From assembly GCA_017882995.1 (NCBI GenBank), contig JADGOL010000154.1:1-42582 (forward strand): 42,582 nt of DNA, read 5' to 3'. Positions 9,318 through 19,433 of this stretch are shown piece by piece. Below the pieces are notes generated by a model. It ran no database searches. It saw only the letters and a list, made by a program, of their open reading frames with translations, and was not told where the DNA came from. The translations under genes were made by a program, and so were the position numbers. Origin of the DNA: Acidimicrobiales bacterium (lineage in GTDB: Bacteria; Actinomycetota; Acidimicrobiia; Acidimicrobiales; UBA8190). Position 1 is the first letter of the stretch. Each line of letters starts with the position of its first letter.

Positions 9318-9442
9318 GCCTGAGCACCATTGTCAGTGGGCCACCCCGACCTGGACGTGCCGGACTACGAGCCGGGCCCGGACCTCCCGATACCGATCCG
9401 CTGGCACCATCCGACCGACCGACCGCCCGCGTGCCACCAGGC

Positions 9443-10177
9443 TCACGCGTCGGGTGGGCGCATGAGACCAGGTCGTCGCTCGGCATCGGATTTCACGATC
9501 CGCAGCGTCAGTCGGCGGATCAGCGCGCTGAATGGGCCAACGAGCAACCAGTAGCGAGCGAAGCGGCGGAGACTCGTGGGGTCGGTGGCAGCCGTCCGTG
9601 TCTCAGTCGTGATGAGGGCGCGCCCGCTGCTATAGGGCACCACCCTGATGTTGAAGGCGACCTTCACGTATCCAGGGGTGTCGAACGCGGCGAATCGATC
9701 AGCTTCAAGCTGCGGCGGAGGCTTGTCGTCGGTAACCGCGTTCCACGGTTGCACTGCGGTGCCGAACGCGATCTCGTGGCCGGGCCGTTCGCCCAGGAGA
9801 ACGAACCCGGCACGGGCCATGTCATCGAGGGTCAACGGCGGGCGGGCGGATTCCGCTGGCTGCCCCTTGAGAAACCGCTGCATCCGATTAGGGAAGCTGC
9901 GCAGGTCCAGAAGCACCCGTATCACCGACGACCGGGACAGGTCGCTCCGTCGGATGGACTGCCACGTGAGGTCCGTGTCTGCGTCGACGATGACGGCGTG
10001 CGTCTCTGTCACGTCGTACTGGGGAAGGTAGAGGTCCAGAATCATCGGATCGGTCTCGGATTGCACGCCAACCTCCTCACGATGAGTCGAACGTCGAGCA
10101 CCTACTCGCAGCCGGTATCCCGCCGCTCGAACTACCTGGGGGACGGCGGGGATAGAGGCTCTCTTCATATTGTGCAT
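9443..10177 (-). CDS. Conserved hypothetical, SRPBCC-like protein
   Basis: DADTDLTWQSIRRSDLSRSSVIRVLLDLRSFP...RVVPYSSGRALITTETRTAATDPTSLRRFARYW; start uncertain (MILDLYLPQYDV also possible). Confidence 0.7.
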   Translation of the reverse strand: MHNMKRASIPAVPQVVRAAGYRLRVGARRSTHREEVGVQSETDPMILDLYLPQYDVTETHAVIVDADTDLTWQSIRRSDLSRSSVIRVLLDLRSFPNRMQRFLKGQPAESARPPLTLDDMARAGFVLLGERPGHEIAFGTAVQPWNAVTDDKPPPQLEADRFAAFDTPGYVKVAFNIRVVPYSSGRALITTETRTAATDPTSLRRFARYWLLVGPFSALIRRLTLRIVKSDAERRPGLMRPPDA

Positions 10178-10311
10178 TGCCAGCGTGATCTCGTCAGAGG
10201 CAAATGACCCGCTTGCCGGACGGATGCTTCGGAGGTGGCCGTCGCCGCACGGCAGGTAAGCGTGCCGTTCGACCCTGGGCGGGTCGCCTCCCTGCGCTTA
10301 CGATGAATCGG

Positions 10312-10327
10312 GAGGTGGACCCACCTC
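10312..10327. promoter_or_regulatory. 16-bp palindrome GAGGTGG-AC-CCACCTC, function unknown
   Basis: Perfect 7-bp inverted repeat with 2-nt centre in an intergenic gap. Confidence 0.35.
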
Positions 10328-10357
10328 GACACGACACAGCCGGGCAAGGGCGGCCGA

Positions 10358-10819
10358 TTACGAACCCTCGGCGACTGCCTTGACTCGTTGGAGGGTGCGG
10401 AGCATGTCACGTCGGTTGCGGCGCTCTCGCAGGAACCCGCCGAGCGGCCTCCAGATCTTGATGAAGAGGTTGTCGCCGAGGTCGAATGATTCGGTGACGT
10501 CGGTGCCTCCGTCGTCCGTGGCGCGAAACTCGTAGCGCCAGGTGTTCACCGGCCGGTGGCGCATGATGACCGCGAACTCGAAGACCTCACCCGGCACACA
10601 ATCGGTGATCTTGCATGTGGTCCAGTAAAGGACGGGCCAGTTCTCGTTGCGTCTTACGTGGCCCCGGTACCGCGCGCCGGCTGTCGGACCGGTGGCGCCG
10701 TCGATCCACTCGGCCTCGATCACCTCGGGGCTGTACTCGCCCATCTTCGTGATGTCGCTGACGAGCCCCCAGACCCTGTCCGGCGGCGCGTCGATGTGAA
10801 GAGTGACCGCAGCGTGCAT
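10358..10819 (-). CDS. SRPBCC family protein (polyketide cyclase/dehydrase-like)
   Basis: HIDAPPDRVWGLVSDITKMGEYSPEVIEAEW...VNTWRYEFRATDDGGTDVTESFD. Confidence 0.87.
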   Translation of the reverse strand: MHAAVTLHIDAPPDRVWGLVSDITKMGEYSPEVIEAEWIDGATGPTAGARYRGHVRRNENWPVLYWTTCKITDCVPGEVFEFAVIMRHRPVNTWRYEFRATDDGGTDVTESFDLGDNLFIKIWRPLGGFLRERRNRRDMLRTLQRVKAVAEGS

Positions 10820-11050
10820 GCCAACTGACCTTAGAGCGCCGTGCGACGACTGTCAGACCCGCACGGAATATGCTGTGGACAGGGGCGAGCGTTCAGCTCC
10901 GTCTGTTACCCGCCCGCAAATGTCGACCCTGCGCCGACCAGGACCGGCATCATGTCCTTCCTCGTTTGGACCAACGCCTGTGCACGTCGAGTGGCCCCAA
11001 CTCCATTGTCGAGCATGTCGGGGTTGCCCTTTGATGGTTGGGTCAAACCT

Positions 11051-11545
11051 CTAAAGAAGCAAGCCAAGGTTCTTTAGGGCAACTTCAATATCGCGATTCG
11101 TCGTGGCCGTGATGGCTGTGGATGCACCGGAGAAGCAGTCGGCCTTATTGGTCAGTGTGCTCGTGAAGTTAGCGTCGAACAGAGCTGTCTTTGGGTCTTG
11201 CTTGAGCGGGACGAATGTCTGTTCGGCCGCCAAAGTAACCGACAGCACGTACCGGCCATTGAGGGTATCGAATGGTGTTACCCCGTCTGGGCCGATCACT
11301 TGAATGCCCGATGCCGAGACTGTCCACGCGCCTGTCGAACTATTGCATGACTCCTTCAGCTTGAGCTTGGGCTCGATCAGCATCGGGCTTCCCGTTCCTC
11401 GTCCCACGAACTTGATCGAGTGAGTAGTGGTCATTGCGGCGGCCGTCGTCGGCGAAGCCACCAGGAGGGGGACCGTCACGGGGAGTACAACTGCTGCCAC
11501 TCCGCCAGCGGCCAATACGGCGCGTCGAATACCACGTGAAGCCAT
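11051..11545 (-). CDS. Putative exported protein of unknown function
   Basis: Signal-peptide-like MASRGIRRAVLAAGGVAAVVLPVTVPLLVASPTTAAA; RBS GAGGGGG upstream of ATG 11545. Confidence 0.65.
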   Translation of the reverse strand: MASRGIRRAVLAAGGVAAVVLPVTVPLLVASPTTAAAMTTTHSIKFVGRGTGSPMLIEPKLKLKESCNSSTGAWTVSASGIQVIGPDGVTPFDTLNGRYVLSVTLAAEQTFVPLKQDPKTALFDANFTSTLTNKADCFSGASTAITATTNRDIEVALKNLGLLL

Positions 11546-12076
11546 TGTTCCCCCTCGAAGTGTCAGACATGACAAGGCCCAAAAAGTACCAGTTCTGTCA
11601 TCCAGGCACTTCGACCACGCACGTATCGGGATGCTCCGACCGGCTTCACACGGGCAGCTATCGACATGGGTCGTCGATCAGGAGTTGCCATCTGACACCT
11701 CCAGGTCGGGAGATGTCGCGGTCACCACTTGAGGCCAAGGTCAGACGATTTGCGGGCGGTTCGGTCCGGTGAGAACTGATTATTGGCGAGCAGGACCGGG
11801 CTGTTCCGCAAGGTCTTGAGCGGTCCGCTGCCCGCACTGGACCGGCTGAGGTCACAGGTGGGACCGGTCGCCGCCTGGACACTGGTCCTGGCCCCATCTG
11901 GCGCCCTGGACCCGACAGTTCCGAGTGCTGCAGGACGTACGGGGCGACGCCGGAGCGCCGATGTCATGCGGTCTCTTGCAGCGACCAGATCACCGACTCG
12001 GTACCCACCTCGGAAGGCGGCCCCCCGGCCTGCGATCCACGCCGAGCGGCAGATCTGGTCGCCCGCGATCAGCCGG

Positions 12077-12355
12077 TTACTTTGCGAGCTGCGGCGTAAG
12101 TCCGTCCACGTGCATCTCGTAGTACTCGTTGTTCGCCCATGGTCCGACCGCGCCTTCGACTACCTCACGCACAGCGTCGACCGATTCGCCTTCCCAGATG
12201 CAGATGCCGAGACCGTGATCGTTGGTAGCCGCATGGATTGGCAACGCAACGTGGGCAGGAAGCCCAGCTTCGAGTGCCTTGGCCTCGGCGGCCTGAAAGC
12301 CTTCGGGGTCGTGAATCCGGTGGATGACTGTCACAAACACGGGTTTACCGTCCAT
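12077..12355 (-). CDS. Conserved hypothetical small protein (ferredoxin-like fold suspected)
   Basis: MDGKPVFVTVIHRIHDPEGFQAAEAKALEAGLPAHVALPIHAATNDHGLGICIWEGESVDAVREVVEGAVG. Confidence 0.7.
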   Translation of the reverse strand: MDGKPVFVTVIHRIHDPEGFQAAEAKALEAGLPAHVALPIHAATNDHGLGICIWEGESVDAVREVVEGAVGPWANNEYYEMHVDGLTPQLAK

Positions 12356-12661
12356 TCTTCGGGGTGATTTCGGGGAAGCGCGGCCCCATTGCTAGCACAC
12401 CCGACAATGGCGCGCTCTGGTGCGTCCGAGCACCCAGACCCGACCAGATCGACGGTTATGGGATGCGCCCTGCGCGCAGAACCGCCTTGGGGCTATGCGC
12501 CCTCTGTGTTTCCGAATGCGTCGGACGGGCTAGCCGGCCCTCATACCAACCGACCGGAGACAAGGGGCGCATCACCGGCAGTAGCGCGCACCTCCCGATG
12601 CTCGCGAGAAGTAGCACTTTCCTCCGACTAGCCGGCCAGCCGGGCTTTGGAAATCAACCCG

Positions 12662-13309
12662 TCACTGCCCGCTGAGAGCAGCTGCGCGCGTTCGCAGGAG
12701 CGCAGTTCCATCACCTTGCAGCTGGTCGAGCGCGGCGAACCGGCCGGCCAAGGTGAGGACCAACGCTTCGATGGGCCCGGTGACATCCAGACCGTCGCCG
12801 GCCGACCAATCCGCGTCAGTCGCGATGGCTCGAATGCCCTGAAACAGTTTTGGACCGGGAAAGAAGCGGTTGGTCCAGAGATCCCCGGCGACGGGGATCA
12901 TTCGCCAATTGGGAATGCAGCGGTGTCGCTCAAGTGGTCGGCGGATGTCCATTTGGTGGACGACGATGTCCTCGAGCATGGACAACGACGACAGGCCGGG
13001 CAGGTGCGTGCGAGCGAGCACCACGCCCCGGAAGGCCTCGAGAAGCTTCGCGACGGGGGCCGCGCCTCGCTCTCGGGCATCCTTGGCGATATACCGGTTG
13101 ATTCGGAACCCCGATGTAATGAATCCCCAGGCAGCCTTAGGAATGGTCATCTGGGTCTCGCTCACCATGTGTCCGACAACGTCCCGAACACGCCATTCAG
13201 CGCAGAGGGAAGGGGCGTCCCATTGTTCGGGTGTGAGTATCTCGAGGAGCTCCAAAAGAGCTTGGCGTTCCTGGTGCACGTCGGTCCAGACATCGGTCAC
13301 GGCGCGCAT
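12662..13309 (-). CDS. Maleylpyruvate isomerase / DinB-like mycothiol-dependent family protein
   Basis: ERQALLELLEILTPEQWDAPSLCAEWRVRDVVGHMV; HQMDIRRPL. Confidence 0.88.
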   Translation of the reverse strand: MRAVTDVWTDVHQERQALLELLEILTPEQWDAPSLCAEWRVRDVVGHMVSETQMTIPKAAWGFITSGFRINRYIAKDARERGAAPVAKLLEAFRGVVLARTHLPGLSSLSMLEDIVVHQMDIRRPLERHRCIPNWRMIPVAGDLWTNRFFPGPKLFQGIRAIATDADWSAGDGLDVTGPIEALVLTLAGRFAALDQLQGDGTALLRTRAAALSGQ

Positions 13310-13321
13310 GAGCAGCGTCGC

Positions 13322-14071
13322 TCATGTGGCCGACAGAGCGGCATCCACTCCGAGGTTGGGAACCTCATCGAGCAGGATGGGAGACGGCTTGAATCCTTTG
13401 ACGATGAGGTAAATGCCAAGCGACAACTCCCAGAAGAACTCCGGGATTGTCGCGATGAACTGCCCCGCCGAGCCTTTGTCGAAGGCGCCGAACAGCACGG
13501 CGATCCCCGAAGCGCACACCAAGGGACCGCCAATGAGCCCCAGCATGGCCATGCGCCTTGGCACGAGGCCGGACCGATACATCATGTAGCCCAGCAGCAG
13601 CCCGTTACCGACGCCGACAATGAAGCCGGGTCCGAGCAGGAACGACCAATCATGGATCGCGACCAGCGATCTGCCGACGACACTGAGCGAGGCTGCATTT
13701 GCGGCGCCGGCGCCCCCGATGTCCTGCCGCAAGGTCACAACCGAGAGGACGCTGAGGATGCCGACGGCGATGAAGGCGGATTCCACGAGACGAGCCGTGA
13801 CATACCCCAGAGCGAGAGTTTCGTTCAGCCGCTTGAGGATCGGGAACAGTACGACGGCTGTAGCGATGTTGGCGATGATGAGGAGGACTTCCAACAAGGC
13901 GCCAAGGAAGATGTGCTTGTCGGCGCCCGCACCGACGATGTAGCCGGTGTGCTTCAGAACGGGGTTATAGAGAAGAAGCGCTGGGATCGAGGTGACGAAC
14001 GTAATGATCAAGAAGATGCCCGCAACCATTGCGGTCTTTCTCGTTGAGCTCACGCGGACACCCCCACGCAA
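13322..14071 (-). CDS. DUF4386 family membrane protein
   Basis: ARKTAxxAGxFxxxTF-like N-terminus; multiple TM segments; LGYMMYRSGLVPRRMAMLGLIGGPL. Confidence 0.85.
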   Translation of the reverse strand: MRGGVRVSSTRKTAMVAGIFLIITFVTSIPALLLYNPVLKHTGYIVGAGADKHIFLGALLEVLLIIANIATAVVLFPILKRLNETLALGYVTARLVESAFIAVGILSVLSVVTLRQDIGGAGAANAASLSVVGRSLVAIHDWSFLLGPGFIVGVGNGLLLGYMMYRSGLVPRRMAMLGLIGGPLVCASGIAVLFGAFDKGSAGQFIATIPEFFWELSLGIYLIVKGFKPSPILLDEVPNLGVDAALSAT

Positions 14072-14344
14072 TCGTGGCGACAGGGCGGCAGATTCTCAGG
14101 ACCAAGTGTCCAGACAGCCACTTGCTCTTCCTCTCACCGGGTTGTCAAGAACCTGCGAGAGGCAAGGTCGGGGCCGAGCGCCAAGTGGTCAACAACGTGA
14201 ATAGTTGGAGGCGGATGTTACGTCCTAACGGATGGAAGGACAAGAACCAAAGTTCTGGGTTTTGCCTGTGATTCAATCCGGGTTTTTGTCTGTGGCTCTG
14301 CGTGAGCTATACGACTTAGTTGATGGAGGGTCTCGAATTCCGGC

Positions 14345-14376
14345 CCGCCCAAAGCGCGCGTTTCCACTTTGGGCGG
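14345..14376 (-). terminator. Hairpin downstream of the PNPOx-like gene (candidate terminator without clear U-tract)
   Basis: Perfect 10-bp inverted repeat CCGCCCAAAG / CTTTGGGCGG, 12-nt loop, 54 bp past the stop. Confidence 0.45.
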
Positions 14377-14429
14377 TTCGACGGCCTTCGGGACTTTCAC
14401 AATGGGCGAGTCTCTGGGAGTGGCCTCTT

Positions 14430-14849
14430 TCACCCAGGCTTGTGGACGATGCGTCTCCCCGTAATGACCGGCGAAGCGACGGCGACCCAGTGCTCTTTTG
14501 CTCCTCCCGCCCAAGGTACGAGCAAGCTCGACACGATGCGCTTGGACCGAGAGTCGCGAGCGTCGGTTATCTCTGTGCCGATGCCCTTTACGAGCACGCT
14601 CCACCCCTCCCAGGACAGCGGGTCAGTGGAATCGATCTCAAAGGCCACCCGGCCAAGCGTTGCCCCGGTGAGCTTGGACCCGGGATCGGTTCGGAAGGCC
14701 ACGGTCCGTCCATCGAGGACGTAGTTGACCGGGAAGATCAGGGGTTGCCCGTCACGGACGACGGCGACCCGTCCAACCGAGTGGGCCCCGAGCAGATCGA
14801 GGCACTCCTCTTCTGACAGTTCGACCAGGTTCTCGTCCACGGGTATCAC
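14430..14849 (-). CDS. Pyridoxamine 5'-phosphate oxidase family protein (paralogue of 7873..8316)
   Basis: LSEEECLDLLGAHSVGRVAVVRDGQPLIFPVNYVLDGRTVAFRTDPGSKL; GTG start. Confidence 0.88.
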   Translation of the reverse strand: MIPVDENLVELSEEECLDLLGAHSVGRVAVVRDGQPLIFPVNYVLDGRTVAFRTDPGSKLTGATLGRVAFEIDSTDPLSWEGWSVLVKGIGTEITDARDSRSKRIVSSLLVPWAGGAKEHWVAVASPVITGRRIVHKPG

Positions 14850-15200
14850 TCTTCCACGGGTTGGACCAAGGCCAGACCGCCGAGCACGATCACGATCCTC
14901 ACGGCGGCATCATGTCCGACGGCTCGGAGCACCGGGAGGAGTCGCTCGGGACGCTTCCACCAGACGAGGTTCTGGGGACCCCCAAGAAAATGCCCGGGAA
15001 ACGCTCGACAGCGGACCCACGACCGATGACAACGGGGAGCAAGTTCTCCCAGGTCATAGGGCAACTGGGCGCCACAGGCCGCAACCCCTGCCGTGCCCGG
15101 CTGCGGACGTGCTCCACCCAATGGGGTGGTGCTGTCTCTCAGCACCGTGAAGACCCCCGCCATCGAGTCGCCTGGCTCTGTCGACGGGTCCCGTCATCAC

Positions 15201-15866
15201 TCAGTGGCCCCGAGCGATCCATTCGTCGAGATGGGGGGCTTCGGTGCCGATGGTGGTGTCGGCGCCGTGGCCCGGGTGCACCGTGGTGGCGCCGGGAAGG
15301 CTCAGCAGTCGCGTCCGGATCGACTCGATGATGGTGGGGAAGCTCGAGAACGACCGCCCGGTTGCACCGGGCCCCCCTCGGAACAGCGTGTCCCCAGAGA
15401 ACAACACCCCGTTCCCATCGTCGGAGAGGCTCGCGTCGTGGGGGCCAGGGTCGTAGAGGCAGACGCCCCCCGGTGAGTGGCCCGGGGTGTGGATGACCGA
15501 CAGACGGTGATCACCGACGAGGAGCTGCTCGCCGTCGGCCAGGATCCGGTCGGGCCGGCGCCGCGGGTAGACCGCGTTCCACAACTCGGTGTCGTCGGGA
15601 TGCAGCGCCACGGGCGCTCCGGTCCGATCCGACAATTCCGCGGCCGCGTTGATGTGGTCGTTGTGCCCGTGGGTCGACACGATGAGGACGAGGACGCGAT
15701 CGCCGATCGCCTCGATGATGGGCGCGGCGTCATGGGCGGCGTCGACGACGAGGACCTGGTCGTCGTCACCGACCAACCAGACGTTGTTCTCGACTTCGAA
15801 GTCCTGTCCGTCCAACGAGAAGATCCCGTTGGTCCGCACCAGGTCGACGCGCCACGGTGATCCCAC
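15201..15866 (-). CDS. MBL-fold metallohydrolase (candidate S-formylmycothiol hydrolase by context)
   Basis: STHGHNDHINAAAEL (HxHxDH variant), HTPGHSPGGVCLY, FSGDTLF; directly downstream of a mscR-like gene. Confidence 0.9.
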   Translation of the reverse strand: MGSPWRVDLVRTNGIFSLDGQDFEVENNVWLVGDDDQVLVVDAAHDAAPIIEAIGDRVLVLIVSTHGHNDHINAAAELSDRTGAPVALHPDDTELWNAVYPRRRPDRILADGEQLLVGDHRLSVIHTPGHSPGGVCLYDPGPHDASLSDDGNGVLFSGDTLFRGGPGATGRSFSSFPTIIESIRTRLLSLPGATTVHPGHGADTTIGTEAPHLDEWIARGH

Positions 15867-15871
15867 GTCGC

Positions 15872-16963
15872 TCAGCTACCGATCACCACGACCGAACGCA
15901 GCACCTCGCCACGTTCCATGCGGTGGAAGGCGTCCTCCACGCCTTCGAGGGGGATCGTCTCGGACACGAATCCGTCGAGGTCGAGTCGTCCCTGGAGATA
16001 GAGGTCGATCAGCATCGGGAAGTCGCGCGACGGCAGGCAGTCTCCGTACCAGCTGGGCTTGAGCCGCCCGCCGCGCCCGAAGAACTCGATCATGGGGAGG
16101 TCGATGCGCATGTCGGGGGTGGGCACCCCCACCTGCACGAGCGTCCCGGCCAGGTCGCGTGCGAAGAAGGCCTGTTCCATGACCTTGGGATGTCCCACCG
16201 CCTCGATGCAGACGTCCGCCCCGTTGCCGCCGGTGAGCTCGCGCACCTTCTCCACCGGGTCGACCTCCGACGCGTTGACGCCGTGGGTGGCCCCGAAGCG
16301 CAGGGCCAGCTCGAGCTTCATGGGATCGAGGTCCACCGCGATGACCTGCGACGCGCCCGCCAGGACCGAGCCCGCCACCGCCGCGCACCCCACGCCACCG
16401 CAGCCGAAGACCGCCACGGAGTCGCCGAGGCCGACCTCGCCGGTGAACATGGCCGCCCCGAGACCGGCCATCACGCCACAGCCCAGCAGCCCGGCCGCCT
16501 CGGGCCGGGCCCGGGCGTCGACCTTGGTGCACTGGCCCGCGGCCACGAGGGTCATCTCGGCGAAGGCCCCGATGCCGAGCGCGGGGGAGAGGGCGGTGCC
16601 GTCGGCCAGGGTCATCTTCTGCGTGGCGTTGTGGGTGGAGAAGCAGTACCAGGGCCGACCCCGGCGACATGACCGGCACTCCCCGCACACCGCCCGCCAG
16701 TTGAGGATGACGAAGTCTCCCGGTGACACCGACGTGACGTCGGGGCCGATCGACTCCACCACGCCGGCGGCCTCGTGGCCGAGCAGGAAGGGGAAGTCGT
16801 CGTTGATGCCCCCTTCGCGGTAGTGGAGGTCGGTGTGACACACCCCGCACGCCTGGACGCGCACGACCGCCTCGCCCGGACCGGGGTCGGGGACGAGGAC
16901 GGTCTCGAGTGTGACCGGTTGGCCCTTGGACCGGGCGACGATGCCGCGTACCTCGTGTGCCAT
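15872..16963 (-). CDS. mscR: S-(hydroxymethyl)mycothiol dehydrogenase-like zinc alcohol dehydrogenase
   Basis: [72 protein letters not shown]; start set at MAHEV. Confidence 0.85.
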   Translation of the reverse strand: MAHEVRGIVARSKGQPVTLETVLVPDPGPGEAVVRVQACGVCHTDLHYREGGINDDFPFLLGHEAAGVVESIGPDVTSVSPGDFVILNWRAVCGECRSCRRGRPWYCFSTHNATQKMTLADGTALSPALGIGAFAEMTLVAAGQCTKVDARARPEAAGLLGCGVMAGLGAAMFTGEVGLGDSVAVFGCGGVGCAAVAGSVLAGASQVIAVDLDPMKLELALRFGATHGVNASEVDPVEKVRELTGGNGADVCIEAVGHPKVMEQAFFARDLAGTLVQVGVPTPDMRIDLPMIEFFGRGGRLKPSWYGDCLPSRDFPMLIDLYLQGRLDLDGFVSETIPLEGVEDAFHRMERGEVLRSVVVIGS

Positions 16964-17033
16964 CAGTTTCTCCCTCCTCGGAACTCGGTCGTGAAGGTAT
17001 CCGACCCTTGCCGCGGGAGCGACCACGCGCCGT

Positions 17034-18239
17034 TCAGGGCCCAGGAAGTGAGCCTGCCATCACCGTCGTGCCCCGGTACGCCCGCGCCACCATGGTCACG
17101 AACTGATACACACCGTCCTCATCGGGTGCGAGCTGCCCCGGTACCCAGTGATCGGAGGCCAGACCCCGCTGGACCGACTCGCACGCCGAGAAGTCCTGAC
17201 GATTGGTGATGTCCCAGAAGTCCGAGGCGTAGGAAGGGTCGAACTCCGGCCGCTCGAGGTCCTCGGGGGAGAACGACCAGCTGCACCGGACGCGGGTGCG
17301 ACCGGGCCCGAGCGGTGTGAGCAGGTGGGTCATCACGTAGTCGGGGTGCAGGCTCAGGAGCACATTCGGGAACACCACGAGATAGACGATCTCGCGCCGA
17401 CCCCGGGCGCCGAGGCCGCGCAACACGGTGCCGTCGCTCTTCCCACTGAGCGACATCGTGTCGGCCCCCTCGCGCAGTGCCATCCAACCCCCGACCCACG
17501 CGCCGGTATTGGTGTTGGTCTGGGCGTCGGGCACCGGGTAGTTCTCCCCGCTGCGCGGCGGGCTCACGGCACAGAGCTCGGGATGGATCATGGGGCAGTG
17601 GTAGCACTCTTGATAATTCTCGATGACGACCTTCCAGTTGGCTTCCACCACGTAGTCGTGATCGGCGCCGACCCGCAGGCGCTCGGGCTCGTAGGGCGCG
17701 ACGAGCGCGTCGAGCCCGGCCAGGTGTTCGCGTAAGGGCGACGCGTGGCCCGAGGCCGCCACGAAGACCAAGCCGTGGAATTCCTCGGCAGGCAGTTCGA
17801 TGAGGCCGTTCTCCTCGGGCGCGAACGTGCTCCACTCGTCGAAGCGCGGCGCATTGCGCAACGACCCGTCGAGGCGATACGACCACGAGTGGTACGGGCA
17901 TACGACGACGTGCAGGTTGCGGGACTCGCCGCACGGGAGCAACTCGTGGCCCCGGTGCCGGCAGGTGTTGGCAAAAGCCCGTAGCCGTCGGTCCTCGCCT
18001 CGCACGAGGAAGACCCCGGTTCCTCCCACCGATTCGGCGCGTTGATCGCCCACGTCGACGACGTCCTCGCTGCGCCCCACGCACATCCACCCGCCCCGGA
18101 AGAAGTGGCCCTGCTCCCAGTCGAACACGGCCTGGTCGACATAGGCGGCCCGAGGCAGGAGGCGGCTCTCGCCGAAGGGACGGAGGGCGGCGGCCAGACC
18201 CTCGGCGGGGAGCGGAGCTACATCCTCCGGAGCGGCCAT
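17034..18239 (-). CDS. Rieske [2Fe-2S] non-haem iron oxygenase, alpha subunit
   Basis: [27 protein letters not shown] (CxH...CxxH) and [22 protein letters not shown] mononuclear Fe site. Confidence 0.92.
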   Translation of the reverse strand: MAAPEDVAPLPAEGLAAALRPFGESRLLPRAAYVDQAVFDWEQGHFFRGGWMCVGRSEDVVDVGDQRAESVGGTGVFLVRGEDRRLRAFANTCRHRGHELLPCGESRNLHVVVCPYHSWSYRLDGSLRNAPRFDEWSTFAPEENGLIELPAEEFHGLVFVAASGHASPLREHLAGLDALVAPYEPERLRVGADHDYVVEANWKVVIENYQECYHCPMIHPELCAVSPPRSGENYPVPDAQTNTNTGAWVGGWMALREGADTMSLSGKSDGTVLRGLGARGRREIVYLVVFPNVLLSLHPDYVMTHLLTPLGPGRTRVRCSWSFSPEDLERPEFDPSYASDFWDITNRQDFSACESVQRGLASDHWVPGQLAPDEDGVYQFVTMVARAYRGTTVMAGSLPGP

Positions 18240-18304
18240 GCGTCGAGGTTAGATCCCGCCACTTCGCGCCTGTGCCGGTCTCGAGGCGCCAGCCAGTGCC
18301 GGTG

Positions 18305-19372
18305 TCAGCCCGCCTGAGCGAAGATCGCCGCGTAGTTGAAGATGCCGGTGACGTAATTCGAGGTGGAGGCGAGCATTCCCCTGGCCTGCACCGATTTCAA
18401 CCCCTGGTAGTAGGCGGCCACGGCGGTCTGGACGTTGCCACCGTCGCGCACCGTCAGGTCGTGGATGTAGGCGGCGGCCATGGCGATGTTGTCGGGCGCG
18501 ACCCGGGGATCGAGGCTGGGGTTGTGCAGGAGCACCGTCTGCGCGTAGGTCACGGTGGAGGGCTCGAGCTGACACAACCCGATGGCACCCGTCGCCGACT
18601 TGGCGTTGGACTGCCATCCCGACTCCCACCAGCACAGGGCTTCGAGCAGGCTCGGCGCCACCCCTGATGCATTGGCCGCGCTCAGAAAGGCGGGGCGCAG
18701 CGCCAGGCGATCGGGGTGGGCGAGGAGCGCGGCGGGAAGCGGCCCGCCCGGGCCCCAGCCCGGAGGCAGCGCCGGTCCCGGCAACGAGAGACGGGCTCCG
18801 GCGAACACGACATTGGGGTTGGCGATCTTGTTGGTCGAGACGAGGGCCGCCACCGTCGTGTGGTAGCGCGCCGCGATGGAGCTCAGCGTGTCGCCTCTGC
18901 GCACCACGACGGTCGTGGTCGTGAGGACGGGAGCGGCACCAGGTGCAGGTGCGCCGGCCGCGGCGGCGGGGCTGGGGATCTGGATGGTGGCGCCGGCGTA
19001 GATCTGGTCCGGATTGGTGATCCCGTTGGCCGCCACCAGCGCGGAGACGGTGGTGTCGTAGCGCTTGGCAATGGCGCTCAAGGTGTCGCCGGGTCGCACC
19101 GTGGTCGTGGCCGCGAAGGCCGCGTCGGCACTCCCCGCGCCGGTCAGCCACATCGTGAGGAGCAGAGGCCCGACGACGACACCGACCACGAGGGAGCTGA
19201 GTTTCCTGACCTGCACCCGTGAACGGGTGTGGCGAGGACGGCGCCGGGGGAACTGGGGACGACCGGGGGGCCGAAGGCGATTGGAGACCGTGGCGAGATC
19301 TGTCTGACTTCGACGCATCAACCTTTCATCGGCGTTCCGGGAGGGCCAGTGAAGTCCCGGTAGGACCGCCAA
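18305..19372 (-). CDS. Secreted double-LysM lytic transglycosylase (SLT-like)
   Basis: TM/signal LSSLVVGVVVGPLLLTMWLTG; two LysM repeats VRPGDTLSAIAKRY.../VRRGDTLSSIAARY...; WWESGWQSNAKSATGAIGLCQLEPST. Confidence 0.9.
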   Translation of the reverse strand: MAVLPGLHWPSRNADERLMRRSQTDLATVSNRLRPPGRPQFPRRRPRHTRSRVQVRKLSSLVVGVVVGPLLLTMWLTGAGSADAAFAATTTVRPGDTLSAIAKRYDTTVSALVAANGITNPDQIYAGATIQIPSPAAAAGAPAPGAAPVLTTTTVVVRRGDTLSSIAARYHTTVAALVSTNKIANPNVVFAGARLSLPGPALPPGWGPGGPLPAALLAHPDRLALRPAFLSAANASGVAPSLLEALCWWESGWQSNAKSATGAIGLCQLEPSTVTYAQTVLLHNPSLDPRVAPDNIAMAAAYIHDLTVRDGGNVQTAVAAYYQGLKSVQARGMLASTSNYVTGIFNYAAIFAQAG

Positions 19373-19433
19373 CCACCTGTTGTGGACACATCGCGAACGC
19401 GCCGAACGCGGTCACGACGTGGTCACAAGAGGT

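Noticed and set aside
11722-11967. Possible transposase remnant or pseudogene in the 11.6-12.1 kb gap
   Set aside because: No recognisable transposase motif, terminal inverted repeats or target-site duplication could be identified.
12647-14047. 466-aa plus-strand ORF
   Set aside because: Antisense to the well-supported DinB-like and DUF4386 genes; composition is frame-shadow-like.
14290-14360. tRNA-like T-arm string GGTCTCGAATTCC
   Set aside because: Stem pairing and the rest of a cloverleaf do not form; no acceptor stem.
14969-14987. TTCTGGGGACCCCCAAGAA as a second DosR box upstream of the second PNPOx gene
   Set aside because: Palindromic but spacing and core do not fit the DosR consensus.
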